Source: an uncultured Flavobacteriales bacterium
GTDB lineage: Bacteria > Bacteroidota > Bacteroidia > Flavobacteriales_D > Parvicellaceae
NCBI GenBank assembly: GCA_943788755.1
Contig: CALSRM010000003.1
Span: 62,001-126,000 of the forward strand
Direction of reading: 5' to 3'
DNA length: 64,000 nucleotides
A program made the translations under genes and the position numbers. The notes below the pieces were generated by a model. The model searched no databases and was not told the origin of the DNA. It saw only the letters and a list, made by a program, of their open reading frames with translations. This document shows positions 1 through 8,387 of the stretch, piece after piece; position 1 is the first letter of the stretch, and each line of letters starts with the position of its first letter.

Positions 1-333
1 ATCACTTTCCAAACACAACTCTCTAATCCCTTGATCTGTAGTTTTTCCAGCGCTATCGACTATTATATAATCCAACTCGTTTCTCTTTCTAAGAATTTGA
101 ATTTCTGAAGCAACACGGTTATCTTCAGACCCTACAATTGGAAAATTATTATCGCTGGTAATTTTCCTTTTAAAGAGTTCCAATTTACGAAGGGAATTAA
201 GCGTATAGTTTGTATCCGTTTCTACCAGCATCACTTTTTTTCGACGATTCTGCAACGTTGTAGCTAAGTTGATAGCATTGGTCGTTTTACCAGAACCACC
301 TTTTCTACTAATAAATGATAATACTTGTGTCAT
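1..333 (-). CDS. ParA/MinD-like ATPase, C-terminal part cut by window edge
   Basis: The reading frame is open from the ATG at 331-333 to the window edge, giving 111 N-terminal residues. The start reads MTQVLSFISRKGGSGKTT, a deviant Walker A (KGGxGKT) typical of ParA/Soj/CobQ-like ATPases, followed by a loop ending in VETD and a second hydrophobic strand ending YIIVDSAG, the Walker B-like segment. The family moves DNA or protein cargo by ATP-dependent dimerisation on the nucleoid. Without the C-terminus or a ParB neighbour, the cargo cannot be told. It is divergent from nothing here: metF lies upstream on the same strand, and a TAACTTTG promoter-like element sits just before the start. Confidence 0.8.
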   Translation of the reverse strand, partial: MTQVLSFISRKGGSGKTTNAINLATTLQNRRKKVMLVETDTNYTLNSLRKLELFKRKITSDNNFPIVGSEDNRVASEIQILRKRNELDYIIVDSAGKTTDQGIRELCLESD

Positions 334-342
334 CTAGAAAGG

Positions 343-350
343 CAAAGTTA
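343..350 (-). promoter_or_regulatory. -7 promoter element of the ParA-like gene
   Basis: On the minus strand this reads TAACTTTG, a full match to the Bacteroidota -7 consensus TAnnTTTG. It would place transcription only a few bases before the ATG. I see no clear -33 TTG at the usual 17-23 base spacing. Confidence 0.4.
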
Positions 351-365
351 CACGGAATCAGCATA

Positions 366-1316
366 TTAAAAAACTGCAGAGGCAATTTCTTTAACTGCAG
401 TACTTTTATTCATTGTATAAAAATGCAACACGGGAGCACCTTTAGCTTTTAATTCTTTCGCTTGTTCAATCCCCCACTCAACACCAACTGTTCTAACAGC
501 ATCATTGGTTTTACATTTTTCCAATTCGTTAGCAAGAGTTTCTGGCAAATCAATATTGAAGAACTTAGGTAAAAAAGTGGTATGCTTTAAAGTCGTTATA
601 GGTTTTAAACCTGGAATAATTGGAACATTTATACCTGACGCTCGACATTTGTCTACAAATTCAAAATATTTAGCATTATCATAAAACATCTGCGTCACAA
701 TAAATTCTGCCCCAGCATCTACTTTTTCTTTTAGATGCTTCATATCTGAATGTAAATTCATCGCTTCAAAATGCTTTTCTGGATAACCAGCAGCTCCAAT
801 GCAAAAGTCGGTAGGTGAATTTTGACGTTCATCATCTAAATATTTACCGTCATTCATCGTAGCAATTTGTTCTATTAATTGAGAAGCATAATGATGACCT
901 CCAGTACTGGGTTTAAAAACAGATTCAGATTTGATTGGATCTCCTCTTAAGGCAAGAATGTTATCCACACCTAAAAATTGTAAGTCAATTAATGCATTTT
1001 CTGTATCTTCTACATTAAACCCTCCGCATATTAAATGAGGAATAGCATCAACTTTATATTTATGCATAATTGCAGCACAAATACCTACAGTTCCTGGACG
1101 CTTTTTTATGGATATTTTTTTCAATAATCCATCGCCCATATTTTTATAGATAAATTCTTCTCTATGATAAGTGACATTGATAAATGGAGGGTTAAATTCC
1201 ATTAAAGGATCAATTCCTTCGTATAAATTCTCAATTCCTTTACCTTTTAACGGAGGGATAATTTCGAAGGAAAATAATGTTTCGTTCGCATTTTTGATGT
1301 AATCGGTTACTTTCAT
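366..1316 (-). CDS. metF: methylenetetrahydrofolate reductase
   Basis: A 316-residue protein of normal MetF length, starting with the ATG at 1314-1316. It reduces 5,10-methylenetetrahydrofolate to 5-methyltetrahydrofolate with an FAD cofactor, supplying methyl groups for methionine synthesis in the cytoplasm. Visible family features are the N-terminal FEIIPPLKG strand of the TIM barrel, NVTYHREE, the ILALRGDP segment that contacts FAD, IGAAGYPEKH and FIVTQMFYDN. It stands alone between the ParA-like gene and the divergent lepA, with its own -7 element upstream. The assignment is firm. Confidence 0.95.
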   Translation of the reverse strand: MKVTDYIKNANETLFSFEIIPPLKGKGIENLYEGIDPLMEFNPPFINVTYHREEFIYKNMGDGLLKKISIKKRPGTVGICAAIMHKYKVDAIPHLICGGFNVEDTENALIDLQFLGVDNILALRGDPIKSESVFKPSTGGHHYASQLIEQIATMNDGKYLDDERQNSPTDFCIGAAGYPEKHFEAMNLHSDMKHLKEKVDAGAEFIVTQMFYDNAKYFEFVDKCRASGINVPIIPGLKPITTLKHTTFLPKFFNIDLPETLANELEKCKTNDAVRTVGVEWGIEQAKELKAKGAPVLHFYTMNKSTAVKEIASAVF

Positions 1317-1334
1317 TATTTATAATAAGGGATG

Positions 1335-1342
1335 CAAATATA
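1335..1342 (-). promoter_or_regulatory. -7 promoter element of metF
   Basis: The minus strand reads TATATTTG, a perfect TAnnTTTG match, 18 bases before the metF ATG. No -33 TTG is seen at standard spacing. Confidence 0.5.
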
Positions 1343-1427
1343 TACTCCAAACACGAGAAAAGATAATTATTTCGCAATTCCCTTTGTTCCACTCTTCTAA
1401 TCTCCGAACATTACCGAAGTTTTTCAC

Positions 1428-1435
1428 TACTTTTG
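1428..1435 (+). promoter_or_regulatory. -7 promoter element of lepA
   Basis: TACTTTTG matches TAnnTTTG and lies 22 bases upstream of the lepA ATG. The -33 element is not obvious. Confidence 0.45.
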
Positions 1436-1457
1436 CGCAGCTTATTTAGAGAAAGAA

Positions 1458-3248
1458 ATGAAGAATATTCGAAATTTTTGCATCATTGCGCATATTGACC
1501 ACGGTAAAAGTACCCTAGCTGATAGATTATTACAGACTACAGGAACCATTGAAGATAGAGATATGCAGGCCCAGGCACTTGACGATATGGATATTGAACG
1601 AGAGCGAGGCATCACCATAAAAAGCCATGCCATTCAAATGGATTACGAGCAAGATGGTCAAAAATATGTTTTGAATTTAATTGATACTCCTGGGCACGTA
1701 GATTTTTCATACGAAGTTTCACGATCTATTGCTGCTTGCGAAGGTGCTTTATTAATTGTTGATGCATCTCAAGGAATTGAAGCACAAACAATATCGAATT
1801 TATACCTAGCCATTGAAAATGATTTGGAAATTATTCCAATCCTAAACAAAATGGACCTAGATAGCGCTAACCCGGAAGTTGTATCGGATCAGATAATTGA
1901 ATTAATTGGTTGCGACCAGTCTGACATTATCCCTGCAAGTGGTAAAACTGGCTTAGGTATTGATGATATTTTAAGAACCATTGTAAAAAAAGTTCCTGCT
2001 CCTAAAGGGGATATAAATGCGCCGCTTAGGGCAATGATTTTTGATTCTGTATATAACTCATTTCGAGGCATAATTGCCTATTATAGAGTTTTGGATGGAC
2101 AAATTTCAAAAGGAGATCGAATACGATTTGTAAATACAGAAAGAGATTACAATGCGGATGAAGTTGGCATTCTAAGAATGGATATGGAACCTCGAGATGT
2201 TGTAAAAGCAGGAGATGTTGGATACTTAATTTCCGGCATTAAAAAAGCTGCTGAAGTTAAAGTAGGTGATACCATTACACTAACAAACAACCAGTGTCAA
2301 GATGTGGTTCAAGGGTTTGAAGATGTAAAACCAATGGTTTTTGCTGGAATTTACCCCGTAGACACGGATGATTTTGAGGAGCTTAGATCCTCCATGGAAA
2401 AATTACAGCTAAATGATGCCTCATTGGTGTTTGAACCAGAAAGTTCTGCGGCACTAGGATTTGGTTTTCGCTGCGGATTCTTGGGAATGCTTCACATGGA
2501 AATCATTCAAGAAAGGCTGGAAAGAGAGTTTAACATGACAGTTATTACAACTGTTCCTAACGTTTCTTATAAAGCTTATTTAAACAAAAATGAAGATCTG
2601 CTTGTAATTAATAATCCATCTGATCTACCTGAGCAAACAAAGTTAAACTATATTGAAGAACCCTATATTAAGGCCCAGGTTATTACAAAATCTGATTACG
2701 TTGGACAAATCATGAGTCTTTGTATTGAGAAAAGAGGAGAACTGACTAACCAGGTTTACCTGACCCAAAATAGAGTTGAAATTAGTTTTGACATGCCATT
2801 AGCAGAAGTTGTATTTGATTTTTATGATAAGTTAAAAACGGTTTCTAAAGGTTACGCATCTTTTGATTATCATCCGATTGGATATAGAAGGTCTGATTTG
2901 ATTAAACTCGATATACTTCTTAATTCGGATCAAGTGGATGCATTATCAGCATTAGTGCACAGGAGTAATGCGTATTCTTTGGGTAAAAAAATATGTACTA
3001 AATTGAAAGAGCTTATACCCCGTCAGCAATTTGAAATCCCTATTCAAGCAGCAATTGGAGCTAAAATAGTTTCGAGAGAGACAATTAAAGCGTTGCGGAA
3101 AGATGTAACGGCAAAATGTTATGGTGGAGATATTTCGCGTAAAAGGAAGCTTTTAGAAAAACAGAAAAAAGGTAAAAAGCGAATGCGTCAGGTGGGAAGT
3201 GTGGAGGTTCCACAAGAAGCATTTTTAGCAGTTTTAAAGTTAGATTAG
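1458..3248 (+). CDS. lepA: elongation factor 4 (LepA)
   Basis: A 596-residue translational GTPase of the usual LepA length. It binds ribosomes and can back-translocate or remodel stalled elongation and initiation complexes. The G motifs are all visible: AHIDHGKST (G1) near residue 11, the RERGIT switch I, DTPGH (G3) and NKMD (G4). The LepA-specific C-terminal domain follows, with [16 protein letters not shown] and the basic tail ending [16 protein letters not shown]. It is transcribed divergently from metF with a short spacer holding promoters for both. No nearby lepB is seen. Confidence 0.97.
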   Translation: MKNIRNFCIIAHIDHGKSTLADRLLQTTGTIEDRDMQAQALDDMDIERERGITIKSHAIQMDYEQDGQKYVLNLIDTPGHVDFSYEVSRSIAACEGALLIVDASQGIEAQTISNLYLAIENDLEIIPILNKMDLDSANPEVVSDQIIELIGCDQSDIIPASGKTGLGIDDILRTIVKKVPAPKGDINAPLRAMIFDSVYNSFRGIIAYYRVLDGQISKGDRIRFVNTERDYNADEVGILRMDMEPRDVVKAGDVGYLISGIKKAAEVKVGDTITLTNNQCQDVVQGFEDVKPMVFAGIYPVDTDDFEELRSSMEKLQLNDASLVFEPESSAALGFGFRCGFLGMLHMEIIQERLEREFNMTVITTVPNVSYKAYLNKNEDLLVINNPSDLPEQTKLNYIEEPYIKAQVITKSDYVGQIMSLCIEKRGELTNQVYLTQNRVEISFDMPLAEVVFDFYDKLKTVSKGYASFDYHPIGYRRSDLIKLDILLNSDQVDALSALVHRSNAYSLGKKICTKLKELIPRQQFEIPIQAAIGAKIVSRETIKALRKDVTAKCYGGDISRKRKLLEKQKKGKKRMRQVGSVEVPQEAFLAVLKLD

Positions 3249-3429
3249 ACTGAACACAATTGCTTTCCGTTCGAAAAAAAAGAAGTGTCACCCTGAATAG
3301 ATTGCATTCCCATTTAATCTACACGCAACTTAATTAATTGTTGCCGAAGAATGTCAAAATACTACACAGAGAAATACTTCAATAAAATAACGATTGAATT
3401 TATGTAAAGGCTATGTTCTCAAGCATATA

Positions 3430-3461
3430 TTTGTATGGTTTGTAATAAAAATATATATTTG
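3430..3461 (+). promoter_or_regulatory. promoter of the cold-shock gene
   Basis: TTTG at 3430-3433, a 20-base spacer and TATATTTG at 3454-3461 match the Bacteroidota consensus in both boxes and spacing. A second TATATTTG copy overlaps the upstream box (3426-3433). The start of transcription should fall near 3468, giving a leader under 20 bases, so no long cold-shock leader is expected from this promoter. Confidence 0.7.
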
Positions 3462-3485
3462 CGGCTAAATTTATAATTAATTATC

Positions 3486-3677
3486 ATGAGTAACGGAACA
3501 GTAAAATTTTTCAATAATTCCAAAGGATTTGGATTCATCATTCCAGAAGAAGGAGACAAAGATGTATTTGTACATGCAAATGGTCTAGTTGATGAAATCA
3601 ACGAAGGAGACAAAGTAAACTTTGATATTGAAGAAGGTCCTAAAGGATTAAGTGCAGTAAATGTGAAAGTAGTTTAA
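3486..3677 (+). CDS. cold-shock domain protein (CspA family)
   Basis: A 63-residue single cold-shock domain. It binds single-stranded RNA and DNA and acts as an RNA chaperone. Both nucleic-acid-binding motifs are visible: RNP1 as KGFGFI and RNP2 as DVFVHA, after the standard SNGTVKFFN start. It is monocistronic, with a strong promoter just upstream and a clear intrinsic terminator after the stop. The short leader implied by the promoter differs from the long structured leader of enterobacterial cspA, so cold induction is not assured. Confidence 0.93.
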   Translation: MSNGTVKFFNNSKGFGFIIPEEGDKDVFVHANGLVDEINEGDKVNFDIEEGPKGLSAVNVKVV

Positions 3678-3703
3678 TAATTTACTTTTAACATATTTGT
3701 ATC

Positions 3704-3733
3704 AAAAAAGCCTATCATAGATAGGCTTTTTTT
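3704..3733 (+). terminator. intrinsic terminator of the cold-shock gene
   Basis: A 13-bp perfect stem (3704-3716 with 3720-3732) closed by a three-base ATA loop contains GCCTATC/GATAGGC and ends in a run of seven T. Confidence 0.9.
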
Positions 3734-4015
3734 GTGAGTAGTATTCTCAAAACAATAAGTTTTATAGGAATGAAAAACGTTAATTAGAATAGAATAAAAT
3801 GGCTTGGATTCCTTTTAAAAGGCTCGTTGATTTTATAAAAAAAATCAAACTAAGATAACAGTTATATAAATTTATCTAACCAATTCAATAAATCTCAATC
3901 GTTTTATACAGATGCTTTTTTATTTCTGACAAATGTTTGATTGAATTTTAATTAAAAAAAAATTGTATCATGGTGAAGAAAAATTAAAGTTGTAGCTAAC
4001 ACAGAATCGGCTAAC
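3734..4015. other. AT-rich spacer, nothing recognised
   Basis: This AT-rich stretch before the DUF1826-like gene holds no convincing reading frame on either strand. A CCTTTTAAAAGG palindrome lies near 3812. No confident TAnnTTTG promoter was found. The structured candidate immediately downstream is listed separately. Confidence 0.4.
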
Positions 4016-4080
4016 GCAATAAAAAGGGGCCGCAAGGACCAAACCTACCAAACTCTTTTGCTTATCTTAGCATAAACGCT
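4016..4080 (+). promoter_or_regulatory. candidate structured leader of the DUF1826-like gene
   Basis: A more GC-rich block in AT-rich surroundings, ending 7 bases before the ATG. It contains a GNRA hairpin at 4028-4040 (GGCC, GCAA loop, GG-a-CC), an outer imperfect pairing of GCAA..AAAAG with CTTTTGC, and a small GCT/AGC hairpin at 4060-4071. The layout suggests a cis-regulatory RNA, but it does not match a riboswitch consensus that I can place. Confidence 0.3.
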
Positions 4081-4087
4081 GACTATT

Positions 4088-4786
4088 ATGCTAGACTTAA
4101 CGCAAGCAGAGAATCAAATTCAATATGTCACGAGTTTTCAAGATCTTGTTACCTGCCCATTTAATGGAGAAAATAATGCGATGTGCTGGGTGCGTAACCT
4201 AAAAGGTGATTTTTCTGAGATTGTTAGAAAGGTAAAACTAAAAGAGAATATAACGGTACTTGAGCTGAAAGAACTTAGTAAACTTCAATTGAGTGAGCAG
4301 GGAAATCTTGCTCGTGAAATTATTATAAATGATTTTAAATTGTTAGAAGCTCATGGCGCATCTCCAACACTTAATTTGATAAAGTGTTATCAAAGAGATG
4401 ATGCCTACCCGCTGTTTCCAACAGATGTGTATTCTTTCCATATAGATCGCTCTCCTGTCCCGGTCGATACCTTTTTGTGCACTTACCACGGCGACTCGAG
4501 TGAAATAGTGCCCAATTCACAAGCCATACAAAAAATAATTATTCCCGAAATACGAGACGGACTTAAAAAACTGTACCAGGGACCTGATGAAGGTTTTGAA
4601 GCTTTTTTAAGCGAACATTTTTTTGATCTTCACTACCAAGCAAAAAACGAAGCAAACCTCATTAGCTGTGGCATAGGAAAATTATGGAGATTGGCGGTTG
4701 ACCATCCTGAAAGTAAAGTTCTTCCTTGTCTTCACCGTGCACCAAATGAAGATAAAGGACAGGTTAGATTATTGATGATTTGCTAA
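4088..4786 (+). CDS. DUF1826-like protein, possible metal-dependent enzyme
   Basis: A 232-residue cytoplasmic protein with no signal peptide. It begins with a CPFNGENNAMCW segment and carries a central FHIDRSPVPVDTFLCTYHG segment and an HRAP...GQVRLL end. These match the pattern I remember for DUF1826 (FHxDxxPVxLxCTYxG and HRSP at the C-terminus). The H-x-D and later conserved His would suit a double-stranded beta-helix metal site such as that of 2OG-Fe(II) oxygenases; that is inference. The gene lies 120 bases before a long PLP enzyme and behind a possibly structured leader. The substrate is unknown. Confidence 0.55.
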   Translation: MLDLTQAENQIQYVTSFQDLVTCPFNGENNAMCWVRNLKGDFSEIVRKVKLKENITVLELKELSKLQLSEQGNLAREIIINDFKLLEAHGASPTLNLIKCYQRDDAYPLFPTDVYSFHIDRSPVPVDTFLCTYHGDSSEIVPNSQAIQKIIIPEIRDGLKKLYQGPDEGFEAFLSEHFFDLHYQAKNEANLISCGIGKLWRLAVDHPESKVLPCLHRAPNEDKGQVRLLMIC

Positions 4787-4908
4787 ATGAAAATCAATGT
4801 ATTTTGTAACCATAATAAAACTGATTACTTAATAAACAAAACGCTACAGAACGCTTTCTAAAAAAATCTAATAATTGTATATTGCCGCCCAATCTAAATG
4901 GATTCGCA

Positions 4909-6753
4909 ATGAAAGATAATAAAATGCTCAATTATATTAAAGAGGTATTAGAAAATATGCCAACTGGCTGGCTAAACTTAACAACGCATCGATTGGATAT
5001 TTATGATGAAACTTTGGCTAAAATTCAATTTTTAGACCAGTTTGAAGTTCTTTATAATGACAACAACTCTGCGCCAGCTGCACTCAATGAATTGCGCACT
5101 GCATATGACTATATACGATTAGGGCATCCATTATCCTGTGTCTTGGAATGGGCAATTGCGAACTTAAATAATACCAAGGCAGAAAATGTAATCAGTTTTT
5201 CGTCCAAGACGACGCCTATTTTAGCCATTCTAAGAAAAAACTTATTAGCAAATAGAAATACGCAAATCATTTACACAGGCACACTACCTCATTTTTTCAA
5301 TTCGAAAGTAATCAAGAATATTTACGGCTATAATTTTGAATTAAAACAGGTTGATAAAGCAGCAGATATTTTAGCGTTTGATGGCAGTAATATTTTCATT
5401 TCACAACAAGGAGAAATTTGCAATTTTGACACCAATGAAAATGTTGATTTCTTTCTCAATTTACATGCAGATTTTGGAAGTGTTTTATTGGTAAACGGCG
5501 AAGCAAACGAAAGTTATGTCTCAGAAATACAACATGTAAGAAGAAGAGAGACCATTGCAATGACGCCAGTTAATTCATTTTTAGTATTAAAAGAGTTAGT
5601 AGACCCATCTTCTGGCGCAACATATACAGCTACTGTGGAGCTTGACAAAGCAGCCACTATAGATTCTATTAAAGAAATTACCGGCGCACCTACCAAAGCA
5701 TTGGTTGGTTCTAGTGGACTGTCTGTCCAATATGCTATAATGATGGGGCTGATAGATTATGCAGGAGAAAATCATAACGGGAAGCCGATAAAATTTGTTG
5801 TTCCTCCCAATTGTTATGGTGGAACCAACGATCAAGCAAGACGTGTTGCTGCTTGTATTGATAATGTAGAAGTGGTCGATTTACCCGTAGATGGTGATCA
5901 TGACATGGTTCAAAGTATTGAAATCGTTTTAGCAAAAATCGCTGACCAAGATGCCATACCCTATATTATCGCTGAGATTCCAACCAATCCTAGAGTCGAA
6001 GTTCCAGACCTTAACCAATTAAGAGATGTATTAATTAAAGAACGAACTACAGCAAGTGGTGAAATAGCGATAGATCCAGTTTTTATTTTAGATCAGACCT
6101 TTTGTCCTAATGTGCTCTTTTTAGGTGAAGATAAAATACTCTCTACAGTGAGAACCATTTCTTACGCTAGTGGATCTAAATTTCCAAGTGGAGGGCAATG
6201 CACTGCTGGTTATTGTGTAGGAAACAAAAAGACCACTGCTTTGATGGATAAAATTGAATTGCATTTAGAACTGTGTGACAATGAAGCTACCGAGCTTCAG
6301 TATAAAATACTAGCAAAACAATTGCCTTCAATGTTGCAAAGAATTAGTGATGCGTATAAAAACACGCGCGCATTTGTAAACTTCATCAAAGAAACTTTAC
6401 CAACTGCTAAAATTAATTTTGTTTCTGAAGAATTGGCTGCACAAAGTTTTACCCCCTCTGTATTTTCATTAGATCTCCCTACTAAAGGGAATAATCATGA
6501 AGAAAGAGAAAATTATAAAAGGGAATTAAATTTGAAATTAATCAATCTAATGATTACCAAAATTCCTAATGAAAGTAAATACTGTGTTAGTTATGGTCAA
6601 CTAAAAGGGTGTTATTGGACCATACCAGCCACATCTACTCAAGGGACGACCAAAGAAGGTGACAAAGATTACATTGCACGTGTAGCTCTTTCTGCTAATA
6701 TGGACCTAGAGTCGCATAAACAAGTTTTTCGATATTTTGTTGAGAACATTTAA
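4909..6753 (+). CDS. long Cys/Met-metabolism-type PLP enzyme
   Basis: A 614-residue protein. I chose ATG 4909 rather than the in-frame TTG at 4882, because a TATATTG promoter-like element overlaps that TTG. The C-terminal two thirds follow the Cys/Met metabolism PLP fold: YTATVELDKA, a PPNCYGGTNDQARR cofactor loop, IAEIPTNPRVEVPD, VFILDQTFC with the PLP-pyridine Asp, and SYASGSKFPSGG with the likely Schiff-base Lys424. The first ~215 residues are an extra domain absent from ordinary cystathionine synthases and lyases (~380-400 residues). A separate classical enzyme is encoded at 19250, so this one probably has another substrate. Confidence 0.75.
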   Translation: MKDNKMLNYIKEVLENMPTGWLNLTTHRLDIYDETLAKIQFLDQFEVLYNDNNSAPAALNELRTAYDYIRLGHPLSCVLEWAIANLNNTKAENVISFSSKTTPILAILRKNLLANRNTQIIYTGTLPHFFNSKVIKNIYGYNFELKQVDKAADILAFDGSNIFISQQGEICNFDTNENVDFFLNLHADFGSVLLVNGEANESYVSEIQHVRRRETIAMTPVNSFLVLKELVDPSSGATYTATVELDKAATIDSIKEITGAPTKALVGSSGLSVQYAIMMGLIDYAGENHNGKPIKFVVPPNCYGGTNDQARRVAACIDNVEVVDLPVDGDHDMVQSIEIVLAKIADQDAIPYIIAEIPTNPRVEVPDLNQLRDVLIKERTTASGEIAIDPVFILDQTFCPNVLFLGEDKILSTVRTISYASGSKFPSGGQCTAGYCVGNKKTTALMDKIELHLELCDNEATELQYKILAKQLPSMLQRISDAYKNTRAFVNFIKETLPTAKINFVSEELAAQSFTPSVFSLDLPTKGNNHEERENYKRELNLKLINLMITKIPNESKYCVSYGQLKGCYWTIPATSTQGTTKEGDKDYIARVALSANMDLESHKQVFRYFVENI

Positions 6754-6859
6754 CAATTTAAATAGTAGAAACCTTTTATGCTCGGCAAAATCATTATCAT
6801 AAATATTGTGAAGAATTTCCTTATATTTACATATATTACTTTTAAAAAAACTCAAACAA

Positions 6860-7432
6860 ATGAATAGTATAAACCCAATCTGGATAATCATTGGAGTAGG
6901 CGTAATTATTGCATTATGGTTCGTTTCAATTTATAATAAATTAGTCCAATTTAAAAACAATAGAGAAAATGCCTTTGCAGATATTGATGTGCAATTAAAG
7001 CAAAGACATGATTTGATTCCTCAACTAGTTGCTACCGTAAAAGGTTATGCTTCTCATGAAGATGGTGTTTTAACTGCTGTAACCAAAGCGCGGCAAAAAG
7101 CCATAATGGCAAATACCGTTAATGACAAAATTGCTGCTGAAGTTGCTTTAACATCTGCTGTCTCTGGATTTAACATGCAAATGGAAGCTTACCCAGATTT
7201 AAAAGCAAGTCAAAACTTTATGCAACTCCAAGAAGAAATGTCTGATATCGAAAATAAATTGGCATCTGTAAGAAGATATTTTAACTCTGCAACAAGAGAA
7301 ATGAATAATGGTGTTCAAAAATTTCCAAATAACATTCTTGCTGGAATGTTTGGTTTCAAAGAACAACCTTATTTCGACTTAGGTGTTGAGCAAAGAGAAG
7401 TTTTGGATAAAGCTCCCGAAATAAACTTTTAA
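6860..7432 (+). CDS. lemA: LemA family protein
   Basis: A 190-residue protein of normal LemA length. One N-terminal membrane helix (about residues 7-25, WIIIGVGVIIALWFVSIY) precedes YNKLVQFKNNRENAFADIDVQLKQRHDLIPQL, the family signature, and a mostly helical periplasmic or cytoplasmic bundle ending in PYFDLG. The biochemical role is not settled. In many bacteria it is encoded next to an M48 protease or a TPM-domain protein; here it lies 12 bases before an M48 protease, so the two are likely one operon concerned with envelope quality control. Confidence 0.92.
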   Translation: MNSINPIWIIIGVGVIIALWFVSIYNKLVQFKNNRENAFADIDVQLKQRHDLIPQLVATVKGYASHEDGVLTAVTKARQKAIMANTVNDKIAAEVALTSAVSGFNMQMEAYPDLKASQNFMQLQEEMSDIENKLASVRRYFNSATREMNNGVQKFPNNILAGMFGFKEQPYFDLGVEQREVLDKAPEINF

Positions 7433-7444
7433 GACTTACGTGCA

Positions 7445-8380
7445 TTGAAATACATAGGCTTACAAACGCAAATTTCTCGAAATAACTTTCGATCAATTTT
7501 ATTATTAATAGCTTTTCCTGCTGTTATACTAGGAAGTATCTGGCTAGTAATATTCATCTTGATGAAGCTGGACAGCTATAACACTGACCCTATCGTGTCA
7601 GCGAATTACATATTTATAGAATTCGCTCCGTTTGTTCTTATTGCCATTTCTATTTGGTTCGTAATCGCATTTTTATTTCAGAAGTACATGATAAAAATGG
7701 CTACCAAAGCCCATACGTTGGACCGCAAAGACAATATGCGTGTTTATAATTTGGTAGAAAACCTTTGTATGTCTAAAGGTATGAAAATGCCAAAAGTAAA
7801 TGTAATCGAAACCGAGGCTCTAAATGCTTTTGCAAGCGGAATTACTGATAACAGCTATACAGTAACACTAACTCAAGGGATAATTGACAAACTAGAGGAT
7901 GATGAGTTAGAAGGTGTTATTGCGCACGAATTAATGCATATAAGAAATAAGGATGTTCGGTTGCTTATTATTTCAATCATATTTGTCGGGATTATTTCCT
8001 TTATTATCCAAGTAGCATTTAGGAGTGTTTTATATGGCGGAAGAGGCAATAACAAGAAAACGGATGGAAGATTAATTTTGGTTGTACTAGCTGTATCTTT
8101 ATTGGCGTACTTATTTACGGTTATGTTCAAATTTGCACTTTCCCGAAAAAGAGAATACATGGCTGATGCAGGTGCTGCAGAAATGACAAAAAAACCACTT
8201 GCTTTAGCTTCTGCCTTGCGAAAAATATCTGGGAACTCTAAAATCGAGGGTACCCCTTGCAAAGATGTTGAACAAATGTATATCGATAATACGCAAAAGA
8301 ACTTTTTGGGAGGGCTAGGAGGTTTGTTTGCAACACACCCTCCTATTGAGAAAAGAATTGAGACATTGGAGCAATTTTGA
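7445..8380 (+). CDS. M48 family membrane metalloprotease (HtpX-like)
   Basis: A 311-residue protein beginning with TTG; no ATG lies near enough to keep the first two membrane helices. Helices lie at about 15-40 and 57-80, then the catalytic domain carries HELMH (His161, His165) with the downstream EYMADAGAAEMT segment supplying the third zinc ligand, and two more helices follow. M48 membrane proteases degrade damaged membrane proteins. It follows lemA by 12 bases. The C-terminus ends GLFATHPPIEKRIETL, the usual HtpX end. It stops with TGA, which shows that TGA is a normal stop in this genome. Confidence 0.9.
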   Translation: MKYIGLQTQISRNNFRSILLLIAFPAVILGSIWLVIFILMKLDSYNTDPIVSANYIFIEFAPFVLIAISIWFVIAFLFQKYMIKMATKAHTLDRKDNMRVYNLVENLCMSKGMKMPKVNVIETEALNAFASGITDNSYTVTLTQGIIDKLEDDELEGVIAHELMHIRNKDVRLLIISIIFVGIISFIIQVAFRSVLYGGRGNNKKTDGRLILVVLAVSLLAYLFTVMFKFALSRKREYMADAGAAEMTKKPLALASALRKISGNSKIEGTPCKDVEQMYIDNTQKNFLGGLGGLFATHPPIEKRIETLEQF

Positions 8381-8387
8381 TTTCCTT

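Noticed and set aside
3290-3330. GTGTCACCCTGAATAG fragment after lepA as a dispersed repeat
   Set aside because: Too short and without a second copy that I can see in this window.
4028-4080. A c-di-GMP or SAM riboswitch before the DUF1826-like gene
   Set aside because: The GNRA hairpin fits loosely, but the core consensus bases of those classes are not present in order.
7873-8262. A 129-codon minus-strand frame inside the M48 protease gene
   Set aside because: It is an antisense shadow of a well-supported gene, with no family features.
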